A stretch of 64,000 nucleotides of DNA from Desulfovibrio desulfuricans DSM 642 (GCF_000420465.1 NZ_ATUZ01000001.1:37749-101748); one strand, 5' to 3'. Shown: positions 37,836-47,218, counted from the stretch's first letter. Translations and numbers: made by a program. Notes: generated from the sequence alone by a model not told the origin.

Positions 37836-38762
37836 TTATTGTCTTTTGGAAAAATCGCTGTACGCATCGCGCAAACCTTCTTCAAGCCCTACGCGCGGTT
37901 TCCAGCCCATGCCCAAAAGTCTGCCTGAATCCATCAGCTTGCGGGGGGTACCATCCGGTTTTGAGGGGTCGGTAACGATGTTGCCGTTAAACCCCACAAC
38001 CTTGGCAACCAGATGGGCTGTTTCCAGAATGGAGTGTTCCACTCCGCTACCCACATTCACATGCTCAAAGTCAGAATAGTTTTCAAGCAAAAATACGCAG
38101 GCTTCCGCCATGTCGTCCACGTGCAGAAATTCGCGTAGGGCTTTGCCTGTACCCCAAATGGCAACCTCTGAGGCCCCGCGTTCTTTTGCTTCATGAAAAC
38201 GGCGGATAAGCCCAGGAATCACATGGCTGTTTTCCGGGTGATAGTTGTCGCCAGGGCCATACAGATTGGTGGGCATGGCGCTGATGGCATCAAAGCCATA
38301 CTGCCTGCGGTAGGCCTGGCACATCTTGATGCCCGAGATTTTGGCCAGTGCGTAGGCATCGTTGGTCGGTTCCAGCGGCCCGGTGAGCAGATACTCTTCC
38401 TTGATGGGTTGCGGGCACATCTTGGGGTAAATGCACGATGAGCCGAGAAACAGCAGTTTTTTGCAGCCGTTGCGGTATGCGCTGTCGATGACGTTGTTCT
38501 GGATTTGCAGGTTCTGGTAAATGAACTCTGCGGGATATGCGGCATTGGCGTGGATGCCCCCCACCTTGGCTGCGGCCAGAATCACCACGTCAGGCCTGTG
38601 CTGGGCAAAAAAAGCCCGCACCCCGGCCTGATCGCACAAATCCAGTTCCGCATGCGTGCGGGTGATCTGCCGCTCATAGCCAGAACGCGCCAAGGCGCGA
38701 CACAGAGCGCTACCCACCAGACCCCGATGGCCAGCCACATAGACCAGAACATCCTTATGCAT
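37836..38762 (-). CDS. fcl: GDP-L-fucose synthase
   Basis: A 308-residue epimerase/reductase that makes GDP-L-fucose from GDP-4-keto-6-deoxymannose. The NADP-binding loop is [17 protein letters not shown], the active site SSCIYPK with [16 protein letters not shown], and later [16 protein letters not shown]. It lies 3 nt after gmd, so both are one unit. With manB, manC and gmd it completes the GDP-fucose route. GC-rich like the core, unlike the neighbouring exporter gene, and separated from it by 185 nt. Confidence 0.93.
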   Translation of the reverse strand: MHKDVLVYVAGHRGLVGSALCRALARSGYERQITRTHAELDLCDQAGVRAFFAQHRPDVVILAAAKVGGIHANAAYPAEFIYQNLQIQNNVIDSAYRNGCKKLLFLGSSCIYPKMCPQPIKEEYLLTGPLEPTNDAYALAKISGIKMCQAYRRQYGFDAISAMPTNLYGPGDNYHPENSHVIPGLIRRFHEAKERGASEVAIWGTGKALREFLHVDDMAEACVFLLENYSDFEHVNVGSGVEHSILETAHLVAKVVGFNGNIVTDPSKPDGTPRKLMDSGRLLGMGWKPRVGLEEGLRDAYSDFSKRQ

Positions 38763-38765
38763 GGT

Positions 38766-39914
38766 TTACTCGTTGTGGCTGAAGGTTTTAAAGCCAGCCA
38801 CTTTGCACACGGCGTCGCGCATGCTCAGGGCCAGATCTTCGCGCGCCATTTCGGCAACCATGTCTTCAAAGGAGGTTTTCGGCTCCCAACCCAGCTTTTC
38901 CTTGGCTTTGGCCGGCTGGCCCAGCAGGGTTTCCACTTCGGTGGGGCGGAAGTAGCGCGGGTCAACGCGCACAATAACATCGCCGGGTTTGAGATGGCAT
39001 TCCAGCCCCTGACGGTTGCCAGCGACCTGCTGCAATCGGCTCACGTCAATGCTTGCCACCGTGCCGGTTTCCTCCACGCCAGTGCCCTGCCAGCTGAGGC
39101 GGACGCCAAGCTCTGCGGCTGCGGCATTGACAAAATCGCGCACAGAAAACTGCCGCCCGGTAGCGATCACAAAATCATCGGGCTGTTCCTGCTGCAACAT
39201 AAGCCACTGCATTTCAACGTAATCACGGGCGTGACCCCAGTCGCGCTTGGCGTCCATGTTGCCGAGGTACAGGCACTCCTGCAAGCCAAGCACCATGCGC
39301 GACATGGCGCGGGTGATCTTGCGGGTCACAAAGGTTTCACCGCGGATGGGTGATTCGTGATTGAAAAGAATGCCGTTGCAGGCATACATGCCGTAAGCTT
39401 CACGGTAGTTGACCGTAATCCAGTAGGCGTAAAGCTTGGCGCAGGCGTAGGGAGAACGCGGATAGAATGGCGTTTTTTCCGTCTGCGGCACTTCCTGCAC
39501 CAGCCCAAAAAGCTCAGAGGTAGAGGCCTGATAAAAACGCGTGGTCCCCGTGAGTCCGGCAATACGGATGGCCTCAAGCAGACGCAGGGTTCCGAGGGCA
39601 TCCACATCCGCAGTGTATTCGGGCGACTCAAAAGAAACCTGCACATGGCTCTGCGCCGCCAGATTATACACCTCGTCCGGCTTTACTTCCTGCATCAGAC
39701 GCACCAGATTGCTGGAGTCGCTCAGGTCTCCATAATGCAGAATAAAGCGCCGCCGATTGGCATGCGGGTCTTCATACAGATGGTCAATGCGGTCGGTGTT
39801 GAACAACGAGGCGCGCCTTTTGATGCCATGCACCTCGTAGCCCTTCTGCAACAGAAACTCCGCGAGGTAAGCCCCATCCTGACCAGTGATGCCGGTTATA
39901 AGCGCTTTTTTCAT
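38766..39914 (-). CDS. gmd: GDP-mannose 4,6-dehydratase
   Basis: A 382-residue short-chain dehydrogenase. Features: [19 protein letters not shown] (NADP loop), [20 protein letters not shown], the active-site [10 protein letters not shown] and [12 protein letters not shown], and [20 protein letters not shown]. It forms GDP-4-keto-6-deoxy-D-mannose, the branch point to fucose or rhamnose. Length is typical. Upstream 144 nt separate it from manC, so it may start its own transcript. Confidence 0.94.
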   Translation of the reverse strand: MKKALITGITGQDGAYLAEFLLQKGYEVHGIKRRASLFNTDRIDHLYEDPHANRRRFILHYGDLSDSSNLVRLMQEVKPDEVYNLAAQSHVQVSFESPEYTADVDALGTLRLLEAIRIAGLTGTTRFYQASTSELFGLVQEVPQTEKTPFYPRSPYACAKLYAYWITVNYREAYGMYACNGILFNHESPIRGETFVTRKITRAMSRMVLGLQECLYLGNMDAKRDWGHARDYVEMQWLMLQQEQPDDFVIATGRQFSVRDFVNAAAAELGVRLSWQGTGVEETGTVASIDVSRLQQVAGNRQGLECHLKPGDVIVRVDPRYFRPTEVETLLGQPAKAKEKLGWEPKTSFEDMVAEMAREDLALSMRDAVCKVAGFKTFSHNE

Positions 39915-40058
39915 AATTTCAGTATATTGTCTTTTTGATAGTGAAGCTACGAGGGCTGAAACTCCCTACTGGCAGCAAGGAGGCGGGTAAAATACCTTGC
40001 AAGGCTACCATTGTCCACTGGTTGAAGCGGTCGTGCCGTAGCCATACTGCCAGCAATG

Positions 40059-41474
40059 CTACCCTTCCCGCCCGTACACATCGGCAAAACGCACGATATC
40101 GTCCTCGCCCAGATAAGAGCCGGACTGGATTTCGATAAGCACCAGAGGGATAACCCCAGGATTTTTCAAGCGATGCATGGTGCCGACTGGTATGTAGGTC
40201 GACTGGTTTTCTGTAAACAGTTTAACCAGATCGCCGTTGGTCACTTCTGCCGTGCCGCTCACTACGACCCAATGCTCAGCGCGGTGGTGGTGCATCTGCA
40301 AAGAAAGCTCGGCACCCGGGTTCACAATGATGCGCTTGACCTGAAAACGCCCGTCCATGACAAGAGTTTCATAGCTGCCCCAAGGGCGGTACACCAGGGG
40401 ATGTTGCCTGCATTCGGGCCGCTGTGCGCTTTGCAGGCGGCCAACAATCTTTTTTACGTCCTGCACACGGTCGCGCGGCGCTACAAGCACGGCATCCTGC
40501 GTTTCCACAACCACAAGCCCGCTCACGCCTATGGCCGCCAGCAGCCTGTGGTTGGCGTTAAAATAGCAATCCTCGGCACCCTCGGTCATAACATCGCCGG
40601 AGCATACGTTGCCGGAATCGTCTTGCTGCCCTATCTGATAAAAGGCTTCCCACGAACCAAGGTCGCTCCAGCTGACGCCCAGCGGCACAACAGCCGCAAG
40701 ATCCGTTTGCTCCATGACCGCATAGTCTATGGAATCAGACGGAGAGGAAAGAAACGCCTCGCTGTCCGGGCGGAAAAAAGCCTGATCATCCTTGCGGCCC
40801 ATCCAGGCGGCATTGCAGGCGGCGTATATCTGGGGAGCAAAACGTTCCAGCTCTTTCAGATACACAGAAGCCCGCAACATAAACATGCCGCTGTTCCACG
40901 AATAACCGCCCTTGGACAGCATGCCTGCAGCTTTGTCCGCATCTGGTTTTTCCACAAAACGGGCAACCCGGTAGCCGTTCACGCCGAGAGCCTCGCCTTG
41001 TTCAATGTAGCCAAAGCCGGTTTCCGGACCGGTGGGTGCTATGCCAAAGGTAACAATACGCCCCTGTTCCGCCAGAGCCGCCGCGCGTTTTACGCCTTCA
41101 AAAAAGAGGCCTTCATCGCCAATGGCATGGTCAGAGGGCAATATCAGCATGAGCGGATCTGCGCCGTCTTCCTTCAGGGCAAAGGCCGCCAGCGCAATAG
41201 CCGGAGCAGTGTTGCGCGGCGCGGGTTCCAGCAGGATTTTGCCATGCACGCCGCATTCGTACAGTTCGGCGGTCACATAAAAACGGTGAGCCTCATTGCA
41301 CACAATAACAGGCTCCATGCTGTCCGGCGTGTGCTTCGCCCGCAGCACGGTATCCTTGAACAGCGTTTTCCCGCCGCCCATATCCACAAACTGCTTTGGG
41401 TATGTTTCGCGCGAAAGCGGCCACAAACGCGTACCACTACCACCGCACAGAATCACAGGGGCAATATTCTGCAT
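40059..41474 (-). CDS. manC: Bifunctional mannose-1-phosphate guanylyltransferase / mannose-6-phosphate isomerase
   Basis: A 471-residue type II enzyme. The N-terminal nucleotidyltransferase (about 1-290) starts PVILCGGSGTRLWPLSRETY with PKQF. The C-terminal cupin (about 340-465) with VNPGAELSLQMHHHRAEHW is the phosphomannose isomerase part. Thus it makes mannose 6-phosphate and GDP-mannose; the mutase between them is the next gene. The ATG at 41474 has GTGAGGAA 7 nt upstream and begins just before the signature, so the ATG five codons earlier is less likely. Confidence 0.93.
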   Translation of the reverse strand: MQNIAPVILCGGSGTRLWPLSRETYPKQFVDMGGGKTLFKDTVLRAKHTPDSMEPVIVCNEAHRFYVTAELYECGVHGKILLEPAPRNTAPAIALAAFALKEDGADPLMLILPSDHAIGDEGLFFEGVKRAAALAEQGRIVTFGIAPTGPETGFGYIEQGEALGVNGYRVARFVEKPDADKAAGMLSKGGYSWNSGMFMLRASVYLKELERFAPQIYAACNAAWMGRKDDQAFFRPDSEAFLSSPSDSIDYAVMEQTDLAAVVPLGVSWSDLGSWEAFYQIGQQDDSGNVCSGDVMTEGAEDCYFNANHRLLAAIGVSGLVVVETQDAVLVAPRDRVQDVKKIVGRLQSAQRPECRQHPLVYRPWGSYETLVMDGRFQVKRIIVNPGAELSLQMHHHRAEHWVVVSGTAEVTNGDLVKLFTENQSTYIPVGTMHRLKNPGVIPLVLIEIQSGSYLGEDDIVRFADVYGREG

Positions 41475-41638
41475 GAATTTCCTCACCATTGCATCAATGT
41501 TGGAACACCGGTCTGACGCACTGCCAGTAGGGCGAACTAGTCAATGTTACGCCATCAAACGCCAGCAAACAAGCGCCTCGCGACCTTGCATATCTGGCAT
41601 TGCTCCAACCGTAAGCGGCAGAGCCGCTCACGAGTTCC

Positions 41639-43045
41639 TCAAGCAGGTACGGCCCCGCCCTGTTCTTCCAGAAAACGCAGTATTTCAGCCGTTTTTTCTT
41701 CCACCAGCACACGGTTCCCCCTGCTCTCCACATTCAGGCGCAGCAGGGGTTCGGTATTGGACATGCGCAGATTGAAACGCCAGTCGGTAAATTCAAGATT
41801 AACGCCGTCCATGCTGTCTTCGTGCAGAGCCGAAGCCGCATAACGCTCCCTCACCTGCCGCATGAGAGTAGGCGCATCCTGCACACGGCGGTTGATTTCA
41901 CCGCTGCACGGGTAGGCCGCCATGCGTTCTGACACCAGCGCGGCCAGGGGCTTGCCTGTGCGGTGCAGCAGCGAGGCCACCAGCAGCCAGGGCAGCATGC
42001 CCGAATCGCAGTACGCAAAATCGCGAAAATAATGATGCGCGCTCATCTCGCCGCCATACACGGCATCTTCGGCGCGCATGCGTTCCTTCATAAAGGCGTG
42101 TCCGGTCTTGCCCATAACGGGCTGGCCGCCTGCGGCCTGCACCACCTCGCGGGTGTTCCAGTACACTCTGGTGTCGTGCACCACCTTGCCGCCAGGCACA
42201 CGCCGCAGCAGCTCCTGCGCCAGCAGGCCTATGCAGTAGTAACCTTCAATAAAATTGCCGTCCGCGTCATAAAAAAAGCAGCGGTCAAAATCGCCGTCCC
42301 AGGCTACGCCCATGTCCGCGCCAGATTCGCGCACGGCAGCGGCTGTAGCCGCCCGGCGCTCTGGCAGCAGGGGGTTGGGTACGCCATCGGGAAAAGTTCC
42401 GTCAGGCTGCATCTGTCGGCAGACAAATTCAAAGGGCAACGCGGCCATCAGATTGTTCAGCACCAGTCCGGCGCAGCCATTACCAGCATCAGCCACAATC
42501 TTCAGGGGCTTGCGGCCAGCAACCGGTGCAAGCTGCCCAGCCCCGCTGTATTCCAGCAACCAGGCCACATAGTCGGCACGAAACGAAGCATGGTGCAGAG
42601 GGGATGCATCAAGGGGATCGGCAGTGTCGCCGCTCTCGGCAAGAATGGCCTCCACACGGTCGCGCAGGGCAAACAGGCCGGAATCGCCGCTGATGGGTAT
42701 GGCCCCGCCGCGCACCAGCTTGAAGCCGTTTTCGTCCGCCGGATTGTGACTGCCCGTAATCATGACGCCCGCCCCAAAGGGCTGATTGGCGGCGGCATAA
42801 TAGATTTCTTCCGTGCCGCACATGCCTATGTCCGTCACCTGCGCCCCTGCCTCACGCAAACCCAAGGCCAGCGCATCACGCAGTTCGGGGCCGGAAAGCC
42901 GGGCATCACGGCCAATCACAACGCTTTTTGCGCCCAGTATTTCAACAACGGCCCTGCCCAGTGCGCGCGCCAGGGGCGCATTGAGAACACCCGGCACACG
43001 GCCCCGGATATCGTAGGCTTTGAAGCATGAAAGTGAATTGCCCAT
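41639..43045 (-). CDS. manB: Phosphomannomutase/phosphoglucomutase
   Basis: A 468-residue alpha-D-phosphohexomutase of the AlgC/ManB group that converts mannose 6-phosphate to mannose 1-phosphate. The phosphoserine loop is GVMITGSHNPADENGFK (S99), the magnesium loop AWDGDFDRCFF, and the sugar-binding loop GGEMSAHHYFRDF. Start at SCFKAYDIRGRVPG, the typical N-terminus. First gene of the GDP-fucose group; manC follows after 164 nt. Its 5' flank is the tRNA/IS scar. Confidence 0.93.
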   Translation of the reverse strand: MGNSLSCFKAYDIRGRVPGVLNAPLARALGRAVVEILGAKSVVIGRDARLSGPELRDALALGLREAGAQVTDIGMCGTEEIYYAAANQPFGAGVMITGSHNPADENGFKLVRGGAIPISGDSGLFALRDRVEAILAESGDTADPLDASPLHHASFRADYVAWLLEYSGAGQLAPVAGRKPLKIVADAGNGCAGLVLNNLMAALPFEFVCRQMQPDGTFPDGVPNPLLPERRAATAAAVRESGADMGVAWDGDFDRCFFYDADGNFIEGYYCIGLLAQELLRRVPGGKVVHDTRVYWNTREVVQAAGGQPVMGKTGHAFMKERMRAEDAVYGGEMSAHHYFRDFAYCDSGMLPWLLVASLLHRTGKPLAALVSERMAAYPCSGEINRRVQDAPTLMRQVRERYAASALHEDSMDGVNLEFTDWRFNLRMSNTEPLLRLNVESRGNRVLVEEKTAEILRFLEEQGGAVPA

Positions 43046-43154
43046 GACGTCCCTCTTCTGAATTATATTGATGCATTGCCTTTTTCATTCCAGACCAAGA
43101 GAGCAATGCATACCTTTTATCCAACTTGCAGCCCGATTGCCAATGTATTTTGGT

Positions 43155-43184
43155 GCGACCAGATTCCGCACGGAATCTGGTCGC
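43155..43184. repeat. Perfect 14-bp inverted repeat with 2-nt loop
   Basis: GCGACCAGATTCCG, CA, CGGAATCTGGTCGC. It is not followed by a T run on either strand, so a terminator is unlikely; a protein-binding or recombination site near the manB promoter is possible. Confidence 0.7.
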
Positions 43185-43239
43185 CATGTACACAAACCCC
43201 ACAAGTCCGCCCTACAGCTTTTACGGACATGAAATGCAT

Positions 43240-43272
43240 AAAAAAAGGGGCCACGGTATTATCCGTAACCCC
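43240..43272 (-). terminator. Terminator downstream of the tRNA remnant
   Basis: On the minus strand GGGGTTACGG pairs with CCGTGGCCCC (two G-T wobbles) around ATAATA and is followed by a run of seven T. It lies 13 nt beyond the tRNA 3' end, as expected of the terminator of the original tRNA gene. Confidence 0.75.
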
Positions 43273-43284
43273 TTGATATTATGC

Positions 43285-43331
43285 TGGAGAAGAAGGGATT
43301 TGAACCCTCGACCCCCGCCTTGCGAAGGCGA
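43285..43331 (-). pseudogene. 3' part of a tRNA gene (attachment-site remnant)
   Basis: On the minus strand this has the exact geometry of tRNA positions 27-73. It shows an anticodon stem TCGCC/GGCGG around the loop TTCGCAA, a 5-nt variable loop, a T arm GAGGG-TTCAAAT-CCCTT, the acceptor strand CTTCTCC and an A discriminator. CCA is not encoded. Upstream sequence has no D arm or matching 5' acceptor strand, so only the 3' end remains. The anticodon would read CGC (alanine), but this is tentative. Such 3' fragments are the usual trace left by integrase-mediated insertion of an island or phage into a tRNA gene. Confidence 0.75.
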
Positions 43332-43346
43332 GTACGGCACTCCTAT

Positions 43347-43428
43347 GAATTTTTACTAATTCTCATTAGTCACCAGAGTTATTGAATTTTTATGAATTGT
43401 TGTTAGATTGGCTACTACCAATTTTTAC
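43347..43428. repeat. Three direct repeats (possible integrase arm sites)
   Basis: GAATTTTTAC at 43347, GAATTTTTAT at 43384 and CAATTTTTAC at 43419 repeat at 35-37 nt spacing between the tRNA remnant and the integrase-like fragment. A short inverted repeat ACTAAT/ATTAGT lies at 43355-43370. Arm-type binding sites of tyrosine recombinases have this arrangement. Confidence 0.5.
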
Positions 43429-43485
43429 TGTATTTCATGATTTGTGTTGGGCAAAAAGCATCCCAACACACAACCGAGAGTATCC

Positions 43486-43640
43486 ATGAAAAAAATCAAA
43501 AAGTGAAAAATCTCAAAAATATGCAGGGAGCTACTTCAGGTTTGATGTCATCGGCAAGGAAAATACTTACTACATTGTTTACCGTCAAGGCGGACGCGAG
43601 GCAAAACTCATTGAGGAATCTGCTGGTAAAGCTTCTTGTG
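43486..43640 (+). pseudogene. Frameshifted N-terminus of an integrase-like gene
   Basis: ATG at 43486 is followed by seven A residues and a quick stop. If one A is removed, the frame reads MKKSKSEKSQKYAGSYFRF and on through DVIGKENTYYIVYRQGG to REAKLIEES. That is the style of the N-terminal DNA-binding part of phage-type tyrosine recombinases. It is cut off near 43640 by IS-related sequence, so no catalytic domain remains. Its place beside a tRNA 3' fragment supports the integrase reading. The family assignment is from style and position, not from a catalytic motif. Confidence 0.5.
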
Positions 43641-44159
43641 TTACCTCGCCCCACTGCGTATACCACCTGTAAGTTATTGGTTCCCAATGGGTTGCAGGTA
43701 TATTCTTTTCACGGTAATCTTCCGGTGTCAGCCAGTCCAATGAGCTGTGCGGTCGCCGAGGGTGTAATCCTGTCGCCAATCTTCAAGGAGCATCGTACAG
43801 GGACAGAAACACGTTCTGATTCAAACAGCCATCCCGGAATTTTCCGTTAAAACTTTCAATGTGCCCATTATCCGTGAGCTTCCCGGACGAGTAAACTCTA
43901 CCTGTACGTCATGCTCAAAAGCCCATGCATCCAGAGCGTTACCGCTAAATTCTGGGCCGTTATCAACCTTGATACGCTGCGGCAACCTTCCTTGAAGGCG
44001 TAGGTTTTCAAGGACGTGCACGACTCTAACTCCAGGCAATGACCATGGCCGTCTGACTGAACAGCGGTTAAACTGAATCACTCGGCAAGCCAGCCGCTCT
44101 GAGTAGCCAGGCCCAGTACGACTGTGATGCACGGCTTCCATGTTGGCTGCGGGCTTCAA
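43640..44159 (-). pseudogene. IS3-family transposase OrfB remnant
   Basis: Pieces of an integrase-core transposase in different frames. The first (about 43850-44159) has RLACRVIQFNRCS at its start and KVDNGPEFSGNALDAWAFEH around the second catalytic Asp. It then drifts into ENSGMAV. The last piece (about 43640-43780), in another frame, has HSSLDWLTPEDYRE, the usual C-terminal end. The region with the first catalytic Asp is missing. It is therefore a frameshifted, internally deleted pseudogene. Confidence 0.75.
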
Positions 44160-44422
44160 AATTTTTTTGAGAGCACATCCCTCCGGACGACAATATCAAG
44201 AGCCTGCTCGCCGAGAAGTCTTTCCAGACGGGCGTTCTCTTTCTCCAACTGGCGCAACCGCTTTGCGTCAGAGATGTTCATTCCATTGAACTTGCTGCGC
44301 CATTTGTAAAAGGTCGCATCAGAGATGCCATTCTGCGGGCACAGGTCAACAACACGCACTCCTGCCTCAGCTTGCCGCAATATCCCAATAATCTGCTCTT
44401 CAGTGAATCTGCGACGTTTCAT
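44156..44422 (-). CDS. IS3-family transposase OrfA (helix-turn-helix)
   Basis: An 88-residue protein of the transposase 8 family: MKRRRFTEEQIIGILRQAEA, GISDATFYKWRSKF, then a leucine-zipper-like KRLRQLEKENARLERLL. It binds the IS ends. Over the first 74 residues it differs at about seven positions from the copy at 63779. It may still be expressible, but its partner orfB is broken, so the element should be inactive by itself. Confidence 0.8.
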   Translation of the reverse strand: MKRRRFTEEQIIGILRQAEAGVRVVDLCPQNGISDATFYKWRSKFNGMNISDAKRLRQLEKENARLERLLGEQALDIVVRRDVLSKKF

Positions 44423-44703
44423 TTTGTGCTCCTATGCCAAGAACACTAACTTTTTAATGGCATACTTTTTTGGGGGAGGGTCAAAGTCGCCATCCTGGCT
44501 GCCAAGAAAAATCCTTTTTTACTACAAAAATCTCCGTAGTTTTTCCCCAACACTTCTATTTAATAATGCTTTCTCTGGGGGAGGTGGATTTCCATGCCTT
44601 GCTGAATTCTTAAAAAGTGCTAGTGTGCTCACTTGCACGAAAGAGATTTTGCGGTGCTATTGTAGACAGAATTGATCAGGTACACCTTCAGGGAAGGGTT
44701 AAC

Positions 44704-45891
44704 TTGCAGGATATTCTTCTCATTTCAACTGCAGATTGGGACAATCCTTTCTGGACGAATAAACAGCATATGGCGGCCCTGTTTAATAAGCGAGGGTATC
44801 GCGTGTTGTATTTGGATTCTTTAGGGCTACGCCGACCAACCTTGCATAAGCGTGATTTAAAAAGAATAGTAAAACGCTTGGTCAAAGCCTTGCCGACTGT
44901 TCACGAAGTGCGGCCCAATCTGTGGCGTATTTCACCACTTGTCCTTCCTTTCCATTCAATTTCCATGGTGCGTTCATTTGACGCAGCTCTTCTGCGCGCA
45001 CAAGTGAAATACTATCTAGCACGCATCGGCATGCCTCGCCCATTGATCTGGACATATAATCCTGTCATCGTTGAACTTTGCTCAAAAATTCCCAATTCCG
45101 GCATTGTCTACCACTGCGTTGACGATTTGGGAGCCTGCCCCCGTATTGACCCGGCCACAATTCAGAAAGCAGAAGCAAAATTAGGAAATATTGCTCAACT
45201 GTGTTTCGCAACATCCCCGATTCTCTACGAACGAATGGCCCCTCTTTTCCCCCGCGTCATCTATGAACCGAATGTCTGTGACCAGGCTTTTTTTGAAACT
45301 GCAAGGCTTAAACCTGCTGAACCAGCAGAACTCACGAAGATTCCCCACCCCCGGCTTCTCTTCGTGGGAGCCTTAAGTGAATACAAGATCAATTATGACC
45401 TGATGGAAACCATCGCCCGCGACATGCCGGAACAGCACTGGATACTTATCGGTCCGGAGGGCGAAGGGCAGCCAGACAGCCGCCGTCCTCCAGTTGGGGC
45501 CAATATACACATGTTGGGCCCACGCACCTACGGGCACCTGCCTTATTTTATGGCACATTGCGAAATGGCGGTCTTGCCTATTGCACGCAACAACTACACG
45601 GACGCTATGTTCCCCATGAAATTCTTTGAATTCCTGGCAGCGGGGCTACCCGTGATCTGCACAAGGATTCCAGCCCTTAAGGAATTTGAATCATTGTATT
45701 TCCCTTGTGACACACCAGAAGACTTTCAAGCCGCCATCACAGATGTACTCAATGGCGCTCGCCGAGACCAGGAAGAGATTGATGCCGCCTGCCACCATCA
45801 TTCATGGGAAGCCCGGTTCACGCGCATGGAAAAAATACTTGAAGAAGTTTTTCCCCAGACCATACGCAACGAGACTACTTCCCATGTATAG
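44704..45891 (+). CDS. Glycosyltransferase (GT-B type)
   Basis: A 395-residue transferase and first gene of the + strand polysaccharide cluster. N-terminal MQDILLISTADWDNPFWTNK is typical of a GT-B protein. The donor domain has RLLFVGALSEYKINYDLM, HWILIGPEGEG and MFPMKFFEFLAAGLPVICT. The start is uncertain: a TTG at 44704 has GGGAAGGG just upstream, whereas GTG codons at 44617 and 44623 have no site and lie close to the IS remnant. Its last 8 nt overlap the ligase gene. Specificity unknown. Confidence 0.75.
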   Translation: MQDILLISTADWDNPFWTNKQHMAALFNKRGYRVLYLDSLGLRRPTLHKRDLKRIVKRLVKALPTVHEVRPNLWRISPLVLPFHSISMVRSFDAALLRAQVKYYLARIGMPRPLIWTYNPVIVELCSKIPNSGIVYHCVDDLGACPRIDPATIQKAEAKLGNIAQLCFATSPILYERMAPLFPRVIYEPNVCDQAFFETARLKPAEPAELTKIPHPRLLFVGALSEYKINYDLMETIARDMPEQHWILIGPEGEGQPDSRRPPVGANIHMLGPRTYGHLPYFMAHCEMAVLPIARNNYTDAMFPMKFFEFLAAGLPVICTRIPALKEFESLYFPCDTPEDFQAAITDVLNGARRDQEEIDAACHHHSWEARFTRMEKILEEVFPQTIRNETTSHV

Positions 45892-47218
45892 ATACCTCCA
45901 AAACATTCAGGGGCTACTCAAAGTTCTGCTACTCTACCCGGTGGCAGAACGAATGCAAAAACGCCTTATCACTCCCAAATTGCGCATTCTTCGGGCAGAG
46001 GCTGCGGCCCCCTTTGTACAGCGCAAGGCAATTGCGAAGGAACGCCTTATTGGCGTACTTTCCCATGCAAAAGCAACCGTACCTTACTATCAAGATCTTT
46101 TCACTTCGCTAAATTTTGATCCCGAATGTCTTCGCAAAGACATGCGCTATTTTGAAGACATCCCTTTCCTGACAAAAGATATAGTGCGCGAGCAAGGGCG
46201 CCGCCTCATCAGCAGCACGCATGCGGATGCCATTGTGCGCGAACAAAAAACAGGCAGCTCCACAGGCCTTGCTGCCACAATTTATTATGATCAGGAAGGG
46301 CTGGACTGGACTGCTGCGCAGAACATCATGGTGCTTGGATGGGGAGGTAAACGCCGCTACCATAGAGAAGCCCACCTCTCTACCCTATTTGCAGCAATGC
46401 CACCTGAAGCGGCGAGTGTTGAAGCAAAAAAGTGTTTTGTCCTACACCGCAAAAATATTTACACTGAGGGTTTTGGAAACCAAGCTCAACTTCGCCTGCT
46501 GGAGGATTTGCAAAACGCCAAGGCAGTGTTCGTTCAAGGGCACCCTTCCTCCATGTTTGCTTTAGCCCGTTACCTTGAAAAACAGAGCAAAACAGCCCCA
46601 GGACTTTTTGAAGTATTTGTCTCAACCGGTGAACTCCTCACCGCAGAGCAAAGAGTGCTTATAGAAAAAATCTTTTCGGCGCGAGTATCCAATCGTTATG
46701 GAGCCTGCGAATTTGGGGTTATGGCCCAAGAACTGGCAACAGGGCCTGTCGATGAACTGCTCGTTTCCGATTCCTTGGTATGGCCAGAAACCATTGACAG
46801 TAAAGCTAGTGAACCAACTGAGCTCGTGTTCACCAATCTTCGCAACCCTGTAATGCCGCTGATTCGCTACCGCATGGGGGACGTTGGCAGGCTTGCAGAA
46901 CGTAACAACGGTTGGTGGATTACACATCTTGCAGGCAGAACCCACGATGCTGTCAACATCAATGGCTCAAGCTATCCGACACACTATGTACAGGACATCC
47001 TTGACCGATGCGGCCCCATTGATGACTTTCAAATTCTTGTTGCCAATCAGATAGCCAAGGAACTGCGCCTGGTGGTCAACCCGGAACAATGGGAACAAAC
47101 GCAACAGGCTGTAAAGAAACAATTTCCGACATTGCCTTTGCGACGTATTGACCCTGAGGATCTTGTATTTGTCGGTATCCGTGGCAAATTTTCCTATATC
47201 ATTCGGGAGAATGCATGA
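45884..47218 (+). CDS. PaaK/CapK-like AMP-forming ligase
   Basis: A 444-residue protein of the phenylacetate-CoA ligase-like adenylate-forming group. It has the adenylate P-loop KTGSSTGLAATIYYD, the RYGACEFGVMAQE segment and YRMGDVGRLAERN. CapK-like members occur in many capsule clusters and are thought to activate or attach an acyl or amino-acid group to the glycan; this is not proved for most. The start overlaps the glycosyltransferase stop by 8 nt and the end overlaps the permease gene by 4 nt. Confidence 0.8.
   Translation: MYRYLQNIQGLLKVLLLYPVAERMQKRLITPKLRILRAEAAAPFVQRKAIAKERLIGVLSHAKATVPYYQDLFTSLNFDPECLRKDMRYFEDIPFLTKDIVREQGRRLISSTHADAIVREQKTGSSTGLAATIYYDQEGLDWTAAQNIMVLGWGGKRRYHREAHLSTLFAAMPPEAASVEAKKCFVLHRKNIYTEGFGNQAQLRLLEDLQNAKAVFVQGHPSSMFALARYLEKQSKTAPGLFEVFVSTGELLTAEQRVLIEKIFSARVSNRYGACEFGVMAQELATGPVDELLVSDSLVWPETIDSKASEPTELVFTNLRNPVMPLIRYRMGDVGRLAERNNGWWITHLAGRTHDAVNINGSSYPTHYVQDILDRCGPIDDFQILVANQIAKELRLVVNPEQWEQTQQAVKKQFPTLPLRRIDPEDLVFVGIRGKFSYIIRENA

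Larger units (their letters stand above)
43046..43284 (-). other. Non-coding region between manB and the tRNA remnant
   Basis: About 240 nt without a gene. It should carry the promoter of manB. It also holds a perfect 14-bp hairpin at 43155-43184 and the terminator belonging to the lost tRNA gene at 43240-43272. Confidence 0.5.
43640..44483 (-). mobile_element. Degenerate IS3-family element
   Basis: Minus-strand IS with its outer end at 44483: read from that end it begins TGACCCTCCCCC and AAAAAAGTATGCC, nearly the same as the IS end at 63717. It contains orfA (44156-44422) and a decayed orfB. The end near 43640 has no matching terminal repeat and orfB lacks its middle part, so the copy is truncated and internally deleted. 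It is inserted in, or has replaced, most of the integrase-like gene. The limit at 43640 is approximate. Confidence 0.75.

Noticed and set aside
37708..38079. 123-residue + strand open frame at the end of fcl
   Set aside because: It is mostly antisense to the conserved fcl coding region and has no ribosome-binding site.
37836..38762. Possibility that this gene is the missing rmlD
   Set aside because: Its motifs ([27 protein letters not shown]) and its pairing with gmd are those of GDP-L-fucose synthase.
43285..43331. Reading the tRNA fragment as the 3' end of a tmRNA
   Set aside because: The T loop is TTCAAAT and a full 7-nt anticodon loop with stem is present, which fits an ordinary tRNA; no tag-peptide region is seen upstream.
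43437..43850. 137-residue + strand open frame across the integrase/IS scar
   Set aside because: It runs over the junction of two unrelated sequences and antisense to the transposase remnant; the conserved protein signals lie in other frames.
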